Notes: generated by a model not told the origin, from the sequence alone. Positions 34,456-47,268 are shown, numbered from the stretch's first letter. The stretch is DNA of 64,000 nt from Drechslerella dactyloides (GCA_020064725.1 JAGTWJ010000001.1:2294001-2358000); one strand, 5' to 3'. Program-made: numbers and translations.

Positions 34456-35899
34456 CTACGTGGCATCCGCGACGACCCCCCGCCCGCCGTCCAGCGCCTG
34501 CTCCGGCATGGGCACGTACACCGTCGCATCCGGCAATATCTTGGTCACCATCCCCCTCCGGTCCGTCGGCCGCTCCTGGCCCTTGGCCTTCAAATCCACC
34601 ACCGACGTCCGCGAGTTCCAGTACAGCTGCCACCGCTCGTTGCACGCATTGTCCACCCAGCAGCCCGCCAGGTGCACCACCAGGTCGTCCGTGTGCCAGC
34701 CCATGTTCTCCCAGCCGACGGGGAACCCGTTCAGCACCCGCTGCGGCACCAGCGCCAGATGCTCGCGCACCGCGCGATGGTGCTCAACCATATGTAGCTA
34801 TCATATATAACCCATCAGCTCGCCTCTTCACAAAATAAGGATGGAGTGGGGTGAGATGGAATAAGAGGAAGGGGGGGGGGGGGGGGGGGGGGGGGGGGGT
34901 ACTCACCAGCGCGTCCTGCTCTTTACCCGGCCACTGGTTGTACACGTAAAACGGCTCCTCCCACCAATCCAGCAGCATCTTCGTAAACTTGCTGCGCCGC
35001 AGGAAAAAGCTACCCGCGTTCAACCCGTTGTGGTCCTGCCCGATGATGACATCGATCTCCTTGGGATCCGCCCTGCCGCTCATATACTGCCCCGTATGCT
35101 TGCTCTCGCTCTTCAGAAACTCGGTCCCCGCAGCGAATTTCGTCCGCATCGCCGCGTGCGACAGCACGTGCGAGTTCAGGTCGATGTCCGGGTTCATAAT
35201 CATCGCGTCCACGTCCAGCCACCACACCCAGTGCACGTCGGGGAAATGGATAAACGTGTCCAGCAGCGCGGGGATCTTGGCCCACACGGGGTGCGCGCCG
35301 TGGAGGTCGTACCGCGATATGTTGATAAAGTGGAACTTGTAACCGTGGAAATCAGCGTACTCTTGTCGGTTCGCCATGGCCATCTCGAAGAGGTGTTCGA
35401 TGCCGCCGTTGTGGCCCTTGCCGTCGCTCGCCATCAGCAGGACGACTTGGTCGGGTCGTGGGCCTGCCGGGTCGAAGTAGACGTCGTCCTTGACTTCGAA
35501 CGTCCACTGCGGGCGCGGCATGGGGACCTGCTCCTGCTGTTGTTGCTGGGCGGGGTTGACGACGCCCTGCCCGCCTTGTTGTTGCGGCTGCTGTTGAGGC
35601 TGCTGCTGCTGGACCGGTGGCCGTTGGCCCTGCGGGTCGGCGACCTGGTAGGGCTCCGGCATGGACTTGCCGGCTTCTTGTTTGACGGCCCCGCTCAGCG
35701 AGTCGTCGCCATTGCCTTCGTGGAAGAGGCCGTCGTTGCGAAGCGAGCCGCGCAGGGCGCCGCGGTCAAGGTAGGGCGTGAGCGTGAGGAAGAGGAATAT
35801 CGCAATGGATGCCAGTATGCAGCTGTGCCAAACGTCAGCGTCTGTATTTCCCTTCAAGTACAACTCCACCACTCACTTTGAAACCATCCGTCGAGCCAT
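34456..35899 (-). CDS. Alpha-1,6-mannosyltransferase, glycosyltransferase family 34 (MNN10/MNN11 type)
   Basis: Exons 35899-35877, 35822-34907 and 34797-34456 give 426 residues. GT34 proteins of the Golgi M-Pol complexes extend the mannan backbone of N-glycans. A short basic N-terminus MARRMVSN precedes a membrane anchor (about residues 8-25), then a Gln-rich stem with several Q runs. The catalytic domain carries VVLLMASDGKGHNGG, the DxD motif in VHWVWWLDVDAMIMN, and IIGQDHNGLNAGSFFLRRS. The last exon encodes GWHTDDLVVHLAGC, typical of the family end. Exon 1 is only 23 nt but restores the anchor. Intron 2 (109 nt) contains a run of 29 C on the coding strand. MNN10 or MNN11 orthology cannot be separated by eye. 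Confidence 0.92.
34871..34899 (+). repeat. Poly-G run of 29 bases
   Basis: Uninterrupted G on the plus strand (C in the transcript) inside intron 2 of the GT34 gene. The length may be inexact because such runs are hard to sequence. Confidence 0.9.
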
Positions 35900-38021
35900 C
35901 TCGGCCGCTCGACTCAGCTCGCCGCTGGTCCTAGCTAGCTCTAACCAACGATCAAGTTTGAATACGCCTGGCGGGTGCGTGCGGATGCGTATGTATGTGT
36001 GGCGAATCGAACTGTATCGAATAAATCGAGTCCGGTGAGGCTGAACGAACGAACGGATAGCTATCCAACAAATCGAATAAAACAGTCTCCGTAAGGTATT
36101 TGTGTATCGAAGTGAAGGAAAGAACCGGCCGGTGCCGATGCCGACTGTAATATTAGATCCTATTAGAGCACGTCTGCTAACCTCCAAAATTAATATCAAT
36201 CAATCTACCAATGACCAGCAAAAACACCACGCCACCACGCCACCTTCACGCCCCCGTCTGTCTTGGCCTCACCGTCCGCTAATAGCAACCAAGCAAGCAA
36301 AAATTAACAAAGGTGCACCTACGAGTGATGAAATGGTATGCAACCGGTGCGCCGCTGATTGGTGGGCGGTGGTCAATCCAATCAATCAGGTACGTACGCC
36401 TTCCCCTTCAATACGATACGTGCGCCTCGCTACCGCCGTCGGCCGCGTTCGGTACCGGGTATCCGAGTCCCGACTTCGTATTCTTCGTGAGTACAAAACA
36501 AACAGCGAAACGCCGTCCGTGTTTATTAATGCCTCTGTCGATGAATGCGATTGTAATGATGCGAATGTGCCCGTATCGATAGCGTGGGTAGATAGATAGA
36601 TATGTGGCCGTGGGAAACCAAGCGAACGGCAATACTATATTTCGAAACAGAAGCTCGTTCTTTCCTTCCTTCGCTCGCTGCCGACCTTCCAAAAGTAACG
36701 TAGCGATCGTGAGTGCCGACTACAGCCACCTAGCTAGCAGCCAGCAGATTGATTCGACAGGAATCCTATATCGTCCGTCCGGTGGCGCCGCTCGACAGAA
36801 CGCCGTCCAGGATGCGATGCGTGATGCGATGTGATGAGTAACTTATGCGTGCGTGCGTGCGTGCGTCGTGAGAGAAGGGAGAGAGAGCGAAAGGAAGTCT
36901 GGTCATGGGAATCGATCAATCGTAGGTTGGTTGGAAATAAAGGAGAGTTTGCGGAGTCCCTGCCGACCAACCAAGATTGCCAGCCCTGCCAGCCGGGCCG
37001 CAGCAATATAACCAAAAGGACGTCCCCTTCACCACCCTGGCTTCGCATCCTGGCCAGGAGGTACTTGGAGGTATTCACCGTCATTCCACAGCTTGCATTT
37101 CCAAGACCTCAGCTCTGGCGAGCGACAAGCAAGTAGCAAGTTAGCTCCGGGCGGACTAGGAACCGTAGGAACGTCTCTGCGTATGTATGTATGAAGGAGA
37201 AACGAAACGCGCCGCAGCCTTTCCACAGGTACACGCATAAGGTATACGGAGCACCCTGCATCTCCGCCGAATACCGTCACAGCTCTGAAAATTCCATCTT
37301 CCTCCTCCTGCTCCTCCCTCGCTATCAGGTACAGTACAGTGTACAGTAGTACAGCATAGGTAAGTAGACCACGGAGTTCGGAATGCAGAATGCACGTCCG
37401 CCACAGTCCACCTCCTCCGCTATCCCCGAACCGGCTGCATCGCCCACGTCTCCGCCAACCTAAAACCCAGGACCGACAGCTCCTCTGCAGCAGCGCCTCC
37501 GCCGCCCGCCGTGATCGCTCGATGCGGCCGGCGTCGTCGACGGATATGGATATCTGTCGCCCTGTTTGGGTGGCTGCTTGTTACCGTTACCTGCTCGGCA
37601 CTCCACGCGGTGTCTATATATATCTCCCTCGCCATCCTCTCTCATGTCACGTTGCGTGCGTGGCTGGTGTGGGAAGGTTGTATACTTGATATCGCGTAAA
37701 TTTATAATCTACGTGAATATATTAATATCCATACCAAGGTTCCCGATCGATAAATTAATTGAGTGGCTAGTAGATAAGATACTCCGACTGAATACAGATA
37801 TAGGTATATGCGACGGTCTAGATTTTTTAGTATAAAAAAAAAAAGAAACTCGGTAGCATAACCGCAAGACTCATGCAGTGCATCTCCATCCCCTCTATCG
37901 TGTGAGTCCCAACTTTATATAGTATAATCGACCAAGTGAAACCCCCGCTCGCAATGCATGCCAATGCCACGACCTCCCAAACCCCTCTACAAGCGTGCCT
38001 TTAAAATAGATAAGAAAAAAA
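35900..38021. other. Long intergenic region (GT34 promoter side and kinase 3' side)
   Basis: 2.1 kb without a supported gene. Short open frames exist on both strands but lack similarity and intron logic. A GCGT repeat lies at 36847-36866. Confidence 0.45.
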
Positions 38022-40619
38022 TCAATCGTCGTCGTCTTCCTCTAGCTCCTCCGTCGACGGCGGGTTCTCCAGCGGCACCGCAATCGCACCCCTCACCCAC
38101 TCCGTCTTCTCCACCTCCTCCAACGGCACCCGCTTCTTCACCCGCCTCAACAGCCCATCTACCACCTCCTTCGCCGGATTCCACGCGGGGTCATACGCCT
38201 CGCGCACCTCCGCGGCCGCGGCCGCGGCGCCATCCTCCTCCTGCACGGCTGCCGGCGTATCCGCCAGCCGGAACCACTTCCAGTCGCACCGCGCGATCCT
38301 ATGCGCCGTCCGCGACCGCATCTTATGCTCGTTCGCACCGGGCACGGGATCGAACGGCAGCCGCGCCTCGCAAATCGCATACAGCAGCACCCCCAGCGCC
38401 CACGCGTCCGTCTGCCGCCCGTCGTACGGCTGTCCGAGTAGCAGCTCCGGCGCCGCATAGTCCTCCGACCCGCACCGCGTCGTCAGCAGCGGCTCGTCAA
38501 AGTCTATCCGCCGGGACAACCCGAGGTCCGTCAGCGTCGTTATCGAGCGATTCGACGCTAGAATCTCCTCGCCGTCCCGCACTAGCTCCTCCGCCGTAAA
38601 GTTGATCAGGACATCTGCATTGCGCATCGGTTAGCCTCAGCGTGATGGTACGAGACCGGTTGTAATGCACTCACTCTCCAGTTTGATATCACGATGGACA
38701 ATCCCGGACAGGTGCAAATACCGCACAGCACCCACCAGCTCCGCAAAGATGCGCCGCACAAACCTCGGCGTCAGCAGCTTGGGCGAACTCGTCGCCAGAT
38801 CGAACAAGTCCCCGCCAGCGCAGTACCCGAGCACCAGCAGCGCCCGCTTCCGCTCGATGCTCTGCGCCTTCAAATGCACCAGCGACGGGTGCTTGATCGA
38901 CTTGAGAATGTCCAGCTCCCGCTTAAGCGAGCTCTCGATCCTCGCCCGCGACGCCCCGCCCGCCGCCGTGTTTTCCACAATCTTCACGGCGACAAGCTTG
39001 TCCCGGTCCAGCTCGGCCTCCGAGTCCGTGTCCTTCTTCAGCTCGAGCGTCGCCAGCATCACTTTGCTGAACGTCCCCTGCCCGAGCAGTCGCACCGCCC
39101 GCCACCGTCGGAGGTTGTTCCCGGGATATGTCGTAGCCGTGAAGATCTCCCTTGCCATCCCTTCCTCGGGGATGCTGCGGTACTCCGAGAACCCGTCAAC
39201 ACCGGGCACCTGCAGGTCCGCCGTGCTCCGCGTCCGCTGCTGCCCATGTTTCCCAGCTAGATGCTCCTCCCGCTTGAATGGGTGATTGACCGTAGAACTC
39301 GACGGTGCCGCGGAAGCCGCAGCCGCGGCAACACCTATACTGTTAGCGACAGTGCCAGTAATGGTCGTGCTGCCGGCGTCTTTTGTTGTTGGTTCCTCGG
39401 ATTTCTCGTGAATAGCCTCCTCGGTCTGGCTCTGCCGCGATATCGTCGGGACCTCGATCTTGTAGTTGCCAACCTGCTCGCTGACGCTCCTGCTCGAGGA
39501 CGGGAGGGCCCGCAGATCGTGCATGGGGGCATCGATGAAGTTCAGCCCCTGGTATAATTTCCGCTTGCTCGGCGACCGGCCGACGCCCGCGGGGGTCGGT
39601 TCGCCGCCGGTGGCATGGTGGTGATGGTCCGCCTGCTCGTTGACGGATAGCGAGGCGATGGATCCCCGCGACGTCGGACGGGAGCTGATGCTGCCGTTTC
39701 GGAACAGCCGCCAGGGTCCCGGCGAGTCAGCGGTGATGACGGGAGACGGCAATGGCGTGATCTCGGACAGGAAGCCGCCCATCGACGGCGAGCCGGCTGC
39801 CGAGGCTGGCGACAGCGAGCTCTGGAACGAGTTGGAGCGCGAGAGGGCCGCGGCCGACGGGCGGGACCCGGACGGGACGGGGATCGATTTTGTGTTGTTG
39901 GAGGAGGCCATGGCTAGGCTGGTTTGGAGGTGGAGATCCGGCGGATGGTGGTGAAACGAGTTGGGCGTATAGTGGTGATGAGGGAACGACGGATTGGTCG
40001 TCGTCGTCGTCGTGATTGTAGTGCTGCTGGTGCTATCGGTGTGAGGTGGAGCAGCTGAGGTTGAGGTCGATGCAGGGCGGTGGTGATAAGGGCGGTGGGG
40101 TTCCTCGAATATAAGGCGGGGCGGTGGAGCGGCGGCGGCACCAGCACCAGCACCAGCGGCGGAAGCGACAGAAGAACGCGAAGTGATCGAAGCCGGAGGA
40201 GCAGGCGGGGGCTGCGGACGCGAACTCGAGGCCGGCGGGCGAGGGAGATCATGCAGCGGCAGCGACGGTGAGCTCAAAGTTGTTGACTCCACGTCGTCCT
40301 CCGGCGGGCGCGAGTTTGAGCATCCATCGCGGGTTTGCGACTGAAATTGCGATGACTGTGATTGTGTGGCTGTTCCCCCGACGGCGGGGAGGACGGCGGC
40401 ATCCGGGAGCCTGTCGAGGGACGACGAGAGGCTCTGGCCGTTGGGCGAGGAATCCAAATTTATATCCGCGGGGGCGACGCCAAAGCTGCCGGGGCCCAGA
40501 TTCAGAGCGATGTTGGTCAGGTCGGCGGACGGAGCGTTGACGTGGATGGCGACCTGCGCCCGGCGACTGCCTCGCCCGCCGTTCTGGCTGCTGCTGCCGC
40601 TGCTGGAGACCTCCGTCAT
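38022..40619 (-). CDS. Serine/threonine protein kinase, fungal type
   Basis: Exons 40619-38675 and 38614-38022 give 845 residues. The first 490 residues are disordered, rich in Ser, Pro, Ala, His and Thr. The kinase domain starts at about residue 500 with VRLLGQGTFSKVMLA (glycine loop) and VAVKIVEN (catalytic lysine). It continues with GIVHRDIKLENVLINF (catalytic loop), LTDLGLSRRID (DLG in place of DFG) and CGSEDYAAPELLLGQPYDGR (activation segment end). The intron lies inside the catalytic loop and restores KLENVL. The tail is acidic. The pattern recalls fungal kinases annotated as Prr1-like, but that assignment is uncertain. The role is probably in signalling; the substrate is unknown. Confidence 0.88.
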
Positions 40620-41690
40620 GCGTGATTGTGATTATCTCGACCGTCTCGGGATGCGATGTACGGTGGATGGGGCGCCGTGGAGACGCGGGTGGCCTCGCTG
40701 GATGGGGGATCGTGGCCGTCCGAGATCGATCACCGAGTCACGACGCCCGATGCCCGCCTGTTTCTCTGCCTGCCTGTCTCCGTGTATGCGCCTGCTGCGA
40801 GTCCTTGGATGTGACTGAACTCGAGGGTCGACGTCTTGTCTCTGTCTTGTTTCTGTCTGTCTGTCTGTCTGTCTGGGATGGAGGGAGCATCACGAAGAAG
40901 GCGTCCTGCTGCTGAGGCGGGATGCCGTGCAGGACGTCTGCACCAAATTTGCGGCCGTCGTCCGCCAGCCAATGGTCCACCGCACATGGCCCGCAGCTAG
41001 TCCCTTCACTAGCTGCATCCTCGCCGGCTCGGGCGCGAGCCCGCCCCGCTGGCCACTCGGGCTAGTCTCCCCGTGCGTGCTCGCCGTCCGCATAACTATA
41101 ATTCCGTGGAGATCCATCGATGGTATCTACGGATCGGGTGCCATTCATCATGTCGACAGCTGACAGGACACCTGACATTGGTGCACGGTGTCTCAAACTC
41201 AACTCTCAGGAACGGTCCGTAGACGCGGCCGCCGGGCGGTTTCCTCGAATTCAAATTTTGATTTCCAAGAGAAAAGAAGAAGAAGAAGAAAAAAACAGAC
41301 GACTAAAAAATATAGTAATCTAAAACCGAAGCTCGAGTATGTATGCATGCATTCCTGGTCCGGTGATGGGCCGGCTGCCCGAATCCGGCGAATTCCTCCC
41401 CCGGACAAACATGTCGGATGTAAGCACGATGCGCGTCCAATGCATCTCAGAGCTCGCCTCACCGAGAATACTGTACTTGTAAATCAATGTATGTATATCA
41501 TCCATCGCCAGACAATACATGCATGCATCATGCAATGACGATACCAAGAAACAATATTAATAACAAAAAAGTAGTATGTAGCAGCAGCCATATGTCCGGA
41601 AACATTCGACACAGAAAATCCACCTGTAAAACATCTTGTACCTGCACAAACTAGCCCTCAGATGCAAGCAGTCATCCGCCGCCAACCCGA
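40620..41690. other. Intergenic region between the kinase start and the CID gene end
   Basis: Holds the kinase promoter; a CTGT repeat lies at about 40853-40874. The part at 41240-41690 is AT-rich and looks like 3' UTR. No gene seen. Confidence 0.45.
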
Positions 41691-43194
41691 TCACGGGTGG
41701 TACTCGTCGTCGTCGTCGTCCATTGCCGTCGGTGGCGGCTGTTGAGCCGGCGCCCCACCAGTCTTCGCGCTGTTGACATTCTTAAGCAACATGGCAACGA
41801 CATCGGCGTCCAGCCCTTCCATCCCCGCCATAGGGTTATCCGTAACCTTGGGCACCGTGCTCGGCTTGCTGTAATTCCCGTACTGGAGCATCGACGTGAG
41901 CAGGTCCGTCTGCGAAGGTCCCTTGACCGGCGAATTCGACTGGAACATGAACGGCCCGCTCTCCTGGTAGGCTGGCTCCTCGGCGGGCGCCGGCGGTGGC
42001 GTCAGCGCCTCGACCATCTCTCGCGGAGGTTCGATATCCGGCGTCGTCGAGCGCATGACGGTATCGCCGTTCTTATCGTCCGTCATGCCTGACAGCAGCA
42101 TGTTCTCCACGTCCTTCTTGACACCCTCCGTCCGGGCCTTCTTGTCTTCGACTTCCTTCAGCTGGGCTTCTTCGCCTGCCAGCGCGGTCTTGTTCGTCTC
42201 GAGCAGCGATTCCAGGTTCTTGATCAGCTCCTTCCGCGACGACAGCGCGTCCGAGACGGCCGCGTGCGCGATGTCCAGGGTTTTGATCAGTTGCGATAGT
42301 CGAGCGACGTAGACGGCGGGCGGCGGGATGGCCTCCGCTTCCATGTACTTTTTGTATTCGTCCGCAGCCGAGCCGAACGCGATCGTCGAGTGCGTCAGTT
42401 GGTTGTTCAGCTTGCTCTGCGCGGAAGATAGACGCGAGAGCTCTGCCGGGGTGCTTCCGCCGATGCCTCCGCCCAGGCGTCGCCCCATCCCGGACCCACT
42501 CGACTTGCCCTTATCGACATCTGGTAGAAACATCTCGTCAGCCTGTCCACCTCCATCTCAAAAGCTGCCTCCGCGTAGTGTAGTGTAAGACTCACCGTCC
42601 AGTCTATTGTCGATGCCGTCGAGCACGTCGGGGTCAAAGATTGCCCGCTGCCTCCACACCTGGATCACCCGCCGCAGCTTCTGCTGAATGTCCGCCGGCG
42701 ACCCACGGTACGCGGCTTCGCAGGCGTCCGCCATAATCTATCTCCCATCCCATCAGTCAGACACTGCTTCCGTCATAGCGGAGACGATGAGATCATACCG
42801 GAGAGAACGCTATTCCAAACTCCTCTTTCTTGCGCGCCTTCATTTGCTGGACGACTTCTACAATGATGAAACCACAATCAGCAGCCTGTCCCTCGAGTTC
42901 TTGAAGCTTCCGCACCGCATGTGGTCAACCGTACCGTTGACGAGGTAGACCAGGTTGAGTTTCCTCGGGGCCGACGATTCCTTCAGCCGTTGATACCATA
43001 GCTGAGCGAACCGCTTAGCATGTCTCCTATAAACGGACGGGCCTTCTCGTCAGTTATGATTTTCTAGTTGTAGAGAGACGGCTGCCGGTGACGGACCGAT
43101 GGAACATCACCCATTGGGCGATGGAGACGATGCCCTCCTGCGTTTCATTGAGGGAGTTGAGCTTCGAGAAGACGGTCTCGTCCGAGAGCGACAT
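41691..43194 (-). CDS. RTT103: CID-domain protein, RNA polymerase II CTD binding (RTT103 type)
   Basis: Exons 43194-43097, 43026-42935, 42857-42799, 42737-42596 and 42520-41691 give 406 residues. The N-terminal CTD-interacting domain spans about residues 1-135: VFSKLNSLNETQEGIVSIAQ, WVMFHRRHAKRFAQLWYQRL, APRKLNLVYLVNEVVQQMK, FGIAFSPIMADACE, and IQQKLRRVIQVWRQRAIFD. A coiled coil follows (about 170-260), then a Pro/Ser-rich tail ending in DDDDDEYHP. RTT103 binds Ser2-phosphorylated CTD and helps the Rat1 exonuclease end transcription. All four introns are 52-77 nt and join in phase. Other CID proteins are possible, but the CID followed by a coiled coil fits RTT103 best. Confidence 0.88.
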
Positions 43195-43963
43195 GGTGGG
43201 CGGTGATTGATAAGGATAGAATAGTGGCCTCTGATAGATGTTTGTAGCGCGTAGCACGCGGGTTCGTGTGGATACGGTGGTTTCGCGAGTCGACGCCGGT
43301 TCGTTCCACCCCTCGGGCCGATGGTTGAAGAAGTACTACTGAGTTCGATATATCTGTAGATGGAATCGAGACACGATATCGGGTTGTGTAAGAGTCACGA
43401 TGAGTCGTCGCACGGGGAACGCGGATCCTGCGACTGGCGAGCGAGTGACGCGGGCGGTGGAATGATATTCCGAGAAGAGGGATGTGATGAAAAGAAGAGG
43501 AAGAGATTTGAGCAATTTGAGACTGCTCGAACTGGGAAGACGCGATCCAGCCGAGCCAAGCCTGAGGTCCTGCCACGCCAACGTCAGCGCCGAAAACCAG
43601 CTCTCGCCGTCTGCACGCCGAGCAGCTCGTGAACACTTGCACGTATAGCTGAATGATATCGAGTGGATACTTCCGGTTCATCGAACTATCTGATATCGTA
43701 TTGTTCTGTAGTGGTAGTTACAGTACCAGCCACGGCCAGCTTCTGCGCCACAGCCTCCACGAGCTTACCGCTGCATCCCTTCAGCTAGCAGCAGTGTTCC
43801 AACCACATAGTACCACACGCAGCTACCGCTTCCACCAACCCTCCCACCACCATCCATCCATCCATCCATCCACATCAACCTCATCGCCGCCCAGCAAGCC
43901 AGATCACGCGCATCCCACGCGAAACTTCCGACGAACGCACATCCACACACACACGCACCCACG
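43195..43963. promoter_or_regulatory. Divergent promoter region of the CID gene and clathrin light chain
   Basis: 770 bp between two divergent starts. A CATC microsatellite at about 43851-43872 lies in the probable clathrin light chain leader, which is pyrimidine- and CA-rich up to the ATG. Confidence 0.5.
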
Positions 43964-45035
43964 ATGTCCCACTTCCCATCCATCGAGGAGTTTGACGACG
44001 GCGTCACCGCTCCAACCGGCGGCCCTATCGACGACGCCGACGACCTGTTCTCTCGCGAACGCGCCATCCTCGGCACCGACGCCGACCAGTTCGCCGCCAG
44101 CGCCAGCCAGTTCCCCGCGCTCGACGACGAGGGCGACCTGCTCGGCGGCGATGCGGAGACGCACAAGTTCGAAAGCAGCTTTCCGGACCTGATAGCGGAC
44201 AATGAGGTTAGTCGGTGGACGAATCATTGCCGCTGTACCTCTCTGCTGCACCCCTATTCTGCCATCATCACGAGACGGACAGATAGACGGACGGAACCAC
44301 CTATAATGAAACAACATGGCTAACATCAATCGTAGGCCGTCGGTCCCGGCGGAACCATCACCGGCTCGGGAGCACCCTTCATGCCCGGTGTCGTAAACAC
44401 AAACTTCCCGTCGACATCCACCCTCCCCACAGAAGAGCCCGATGTGATAAAGTACGCCCTCCACTCTCCTCCCAACGACCCTCCCATCATACACCACGCT
44501 AACGTACCCTTAATGGGTCTGCAGACAATGGCGCGAACGCCAGCAGCTCGAAATCCAGCGCCGCGACGAGCTCAGCGAATCCCGCAAGCAGGAAACCGTA
44601 AACAAGGCCCGCGCCGCCATCGACGACTTTTACGACAACTACAACACCAAGAAGGACAAGGGCATCGAGCAGACACGGTAACCCACCCCACCTCACACTA
44701 CAACCTAAAACCTCAAGAACCTTAGAAGGTAAATCGGCAGACGGCAGCTAACACCGCTGACAAATAGCGCGGAAGCGGAGGAATTCCTCGCCAGCCGCGA
44801 AAACACCTCCGCCGGCGGCACCTCCTGGGAACGCATCGCCAAGCTCGTCGACCTAACCGACAAGGGCGTCAAGGCCGGCCGGACCGACAAGTCGCGATTC
44901 AGAGAGTGCGTCCACCACCAATACATCCCTCTATATACACCCGCCACCTCTCAGACCGCTAACCGACGTGTAATGAACAGGCTGCTTGTATCCCTGCGGA
45001 AAGACGAGAAGGCACCCGGTGCCAGCGGCATCTAG
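43964..45035 (+). CDS. CLC1: Clathrin light chain
   Basis: Exons 43964-44206, 44336-44451, 44525-44677, 44768-44905 and 44981-45035 give 234 residues. The light chain binds the clathrin heavy chain and regulates coat assembly in endocytosis and Golgi traffic. The N-terminus is acidic (MSHFPSIEEFDDG, then FPALDDEGDLLGG). The heavy-chain-binding helix covers about residues 119-170 with KQWRERQQLEIQRRDELSE and KARAAIDDFYDNYNTKKDKG. The C-terminal part reads GTSWERIAKLVDLTDKG and SRFRELLVSLRKDEKAPGA, typical of fungal light chains. Five exons join in phase; every junction falls in conserved sequence. Confidence 0.95.
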
Positions 45036-46272
45036 GCTGCTCGCTATCTCGCCACCTCGTCCGCCTCCTCACACAGAACATACTCACTTATCTACTTACC
45101 TACCCATACTACCAATACCGCCTACCGATCACCTTGTCACTAGCCTCCTTCCTCTCTTCCTTGTGGTTATCACGTTGGTCCTTTCTGCTACTGTTTGCTG
45201 TCAAATCATGCAATGGAAGAACACAAAAGCGTTTATAATATCCGTAGTGGTAATGAAAGGAGCGAGATATCCAAATCTATTGCCGAAGTCCGTGCCGTGC
45301 TTGTACACTTGTACGGTATCGCTATCTTGCATTTTGGCGGCTGGAAGGGACGAAACTGTGACTAGTACAGCGTTGCAGCTAGATTGTAGTATCGTCTAGT
45401 ACTGAACCTAGTCTATAAATGCTAATGCCCTCATATCCCAGCAGTCTCTCTCTGCGTTGTTGACATTTTGAGTTGTCTCAGCTTGGATGCATCTTGGTGG
45501 TAAGTCGGTATATAACTATATTGTAAATGCGTATAAATCGCTGAGTACGTGTGAATTCATGAATGGACGCTTCATAATTAAATATCTCTCCAAATTTCCG
45601 GCAAGGCGGCCTGCTAGGGTGTGATCTTGGAGAATAGTTGCACAGTGTCTCGTGAACCAGAAGCCGCTGCACATTATGATACTAAAACCAGTCATCGCAA
45701 GTGGATATCCGGATTGAAAGCTAGCGTTAGCATCTATCAATCGAAAAGATTTATCTAAAAATCGGATTCCAGCCGGTCTCCATCCTGAATCGAAAGCATC
45801 AACAGCAAAAACTAAAATACGTACGGCCGATCACAATTAAATTTATAAAAGGCAGACTACAAGGGTTCTTCTAATTAAAGAAAGAACAGGAGAACTACGC
45901 ACGATCGCAGAATGGAAGAGAATCGAATCGAATGAATCGACCGGTTTGCTAATGTCCAGCATCTCGAGTCCTACCCATCCACCTACTCTCTTATAACCAA
46001 CCCCTAGAAAGCTACCCCGCCGCTGCACCGCGAATCGAAATCCCGAACGTACGCCCCTCTTCTACAATAGCGAGAGTATCTTTTCATCAAAAAAGTCAAG
46101 ACACACAAGCACGTTACAAAAGAAGAGAAAACGACGGACGGGAAGCACGCATCGACACCATCAGAGAAAACCAACAAAGAAGACCTTATAAGCGACCGCT
46201 GGCGCTTGCTTTTTCCCACAACAACGGCTACTTGACAAACCGGCTGGCTGTTCGTTGTCTGTTCGTGTCTGT
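45036..46272. other. Intergenic region between clathrin light chain and calmodulin (convergent)
   Basis: 1.2 kb of AT-rich sequence fitting two 3' UTRs. No gene or strong structure seen. Confidence 0.5.
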
Positions 46273-47268
46273 CTATTTCTGCATCATGAGCTGGACAAAC
46301 TCGTTGTAGTCGATTCGGCCGTCGCCGTCCTGGTCGGCTTCCCGGATCATCTCGTCGACCTCCTGGTCCGTGAGCTTCTCGCCAATGCTGGTCATCACGT
46401 GCCGCAGCTCGGCGGCGGAGATGTAGCCGTTGTTGTCGCGGTCGAAGACCTTGAAGGCCTCTGTGCGTTTTCCATACCGTGGTTAGATGTATATATTTAT
46501 ACATATACGAATTGTGTACGCAGGAGAAAGGTGGGTGGTGGGTACCTCGGATTTCCTCCTCGCTGTCGGTGTCCTTCATCTTGCGGGCCATCATGGTCAG
46601 GAACTCTGCGTGGGACGGGATCGTCAGCATTGGGAGCCAGATTCAGCCGGACGGCGCCTTGGCGTCAGCTCCGTTACAATGTTTCGATAGTTAATAATTT
46701 ATTTTTCTCGAGAATGTGTACCTGGGAAATCGATGGTGCCGTTGTTATCGGCGTCAACCTCGTTGATCATATCCTGGAGCTCACTCTCCGACGGGTTCTG
46801 GCCTAAACTGCGCATGACGGTCCCGAGCTCCTTGGTGGTGATTTGGCCTATTATTGTCAGGACAAGCACCGCATTAGCGCCCGTGAGAAAGGAGGGGGAA
46901 ATTGTGAGTGGATGCGTACCATCGCCATCTTTGTCCTGTAGACGGCGCCGGGTGGCTTCCGGTTAGCATTCGTTGCATTGTGAACTTTAAACTCTGCATT
47001 GGTGATCTTGGCGCCGTTTTTGCCGGGCCGGGCCAGCTGTCGGGCGGTGGATACGTACGAAAAGGGAGAAGGCCTCCTTGAATTCGGAAACTTGTTCTTC
47101 GGTGAGAGCATCAGCCTGCGGGGGGAGAGGTTAGCTGTCTGTGGCTGCTAGGTGTGGCGGGCTGGAGCTGGAGTGGGAGGGGAGGTGAGGTGAGGGGTGA
47201 GATGCGTGTGCATGCAGGCGTCCGCGAGTGGGGGGAAATTCGGTCGGATGGATCCGAGGACGCACCAT
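46273..47268 (-). CDS. CMD1: Calmodulin
   Basis: Exons 47268-47266, 47115-47059, 46935-46920, 46847-46722, 46605-46546 and 46460-46273 give exactly 149 residues, the canonical length. The four EF-hand loops are intact: [36 protein letters not shown] and [12 protein letters not shown]. The N-terminus is [17 protein letters not shown] and the end is FVQLMMQK. Exon 1 encodes only the initiator ATG and exon 3 is a 16-nt microexon inside the first calcium loop. Both are forced by phase and conservation. Calmodulin carries calcium signals to kinases, calcineurin and myosins. Divergent from TLG2, about 820 bp apart. Confidence 0.98.

Noticed and set aside
35030..35881. 283-codon plus-strand open frame
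   Set aside because: Antisense shadow of the GT34 mannosyltransferase exon; Leu/Val/His-rich only because it reads Gln and Asp codons backwards.
36102..36599. 165-codon plus-strand open frame
   Set aside because: No similarity, poor composition for a coding region, lies in promoter sequence of the GT34 gene.
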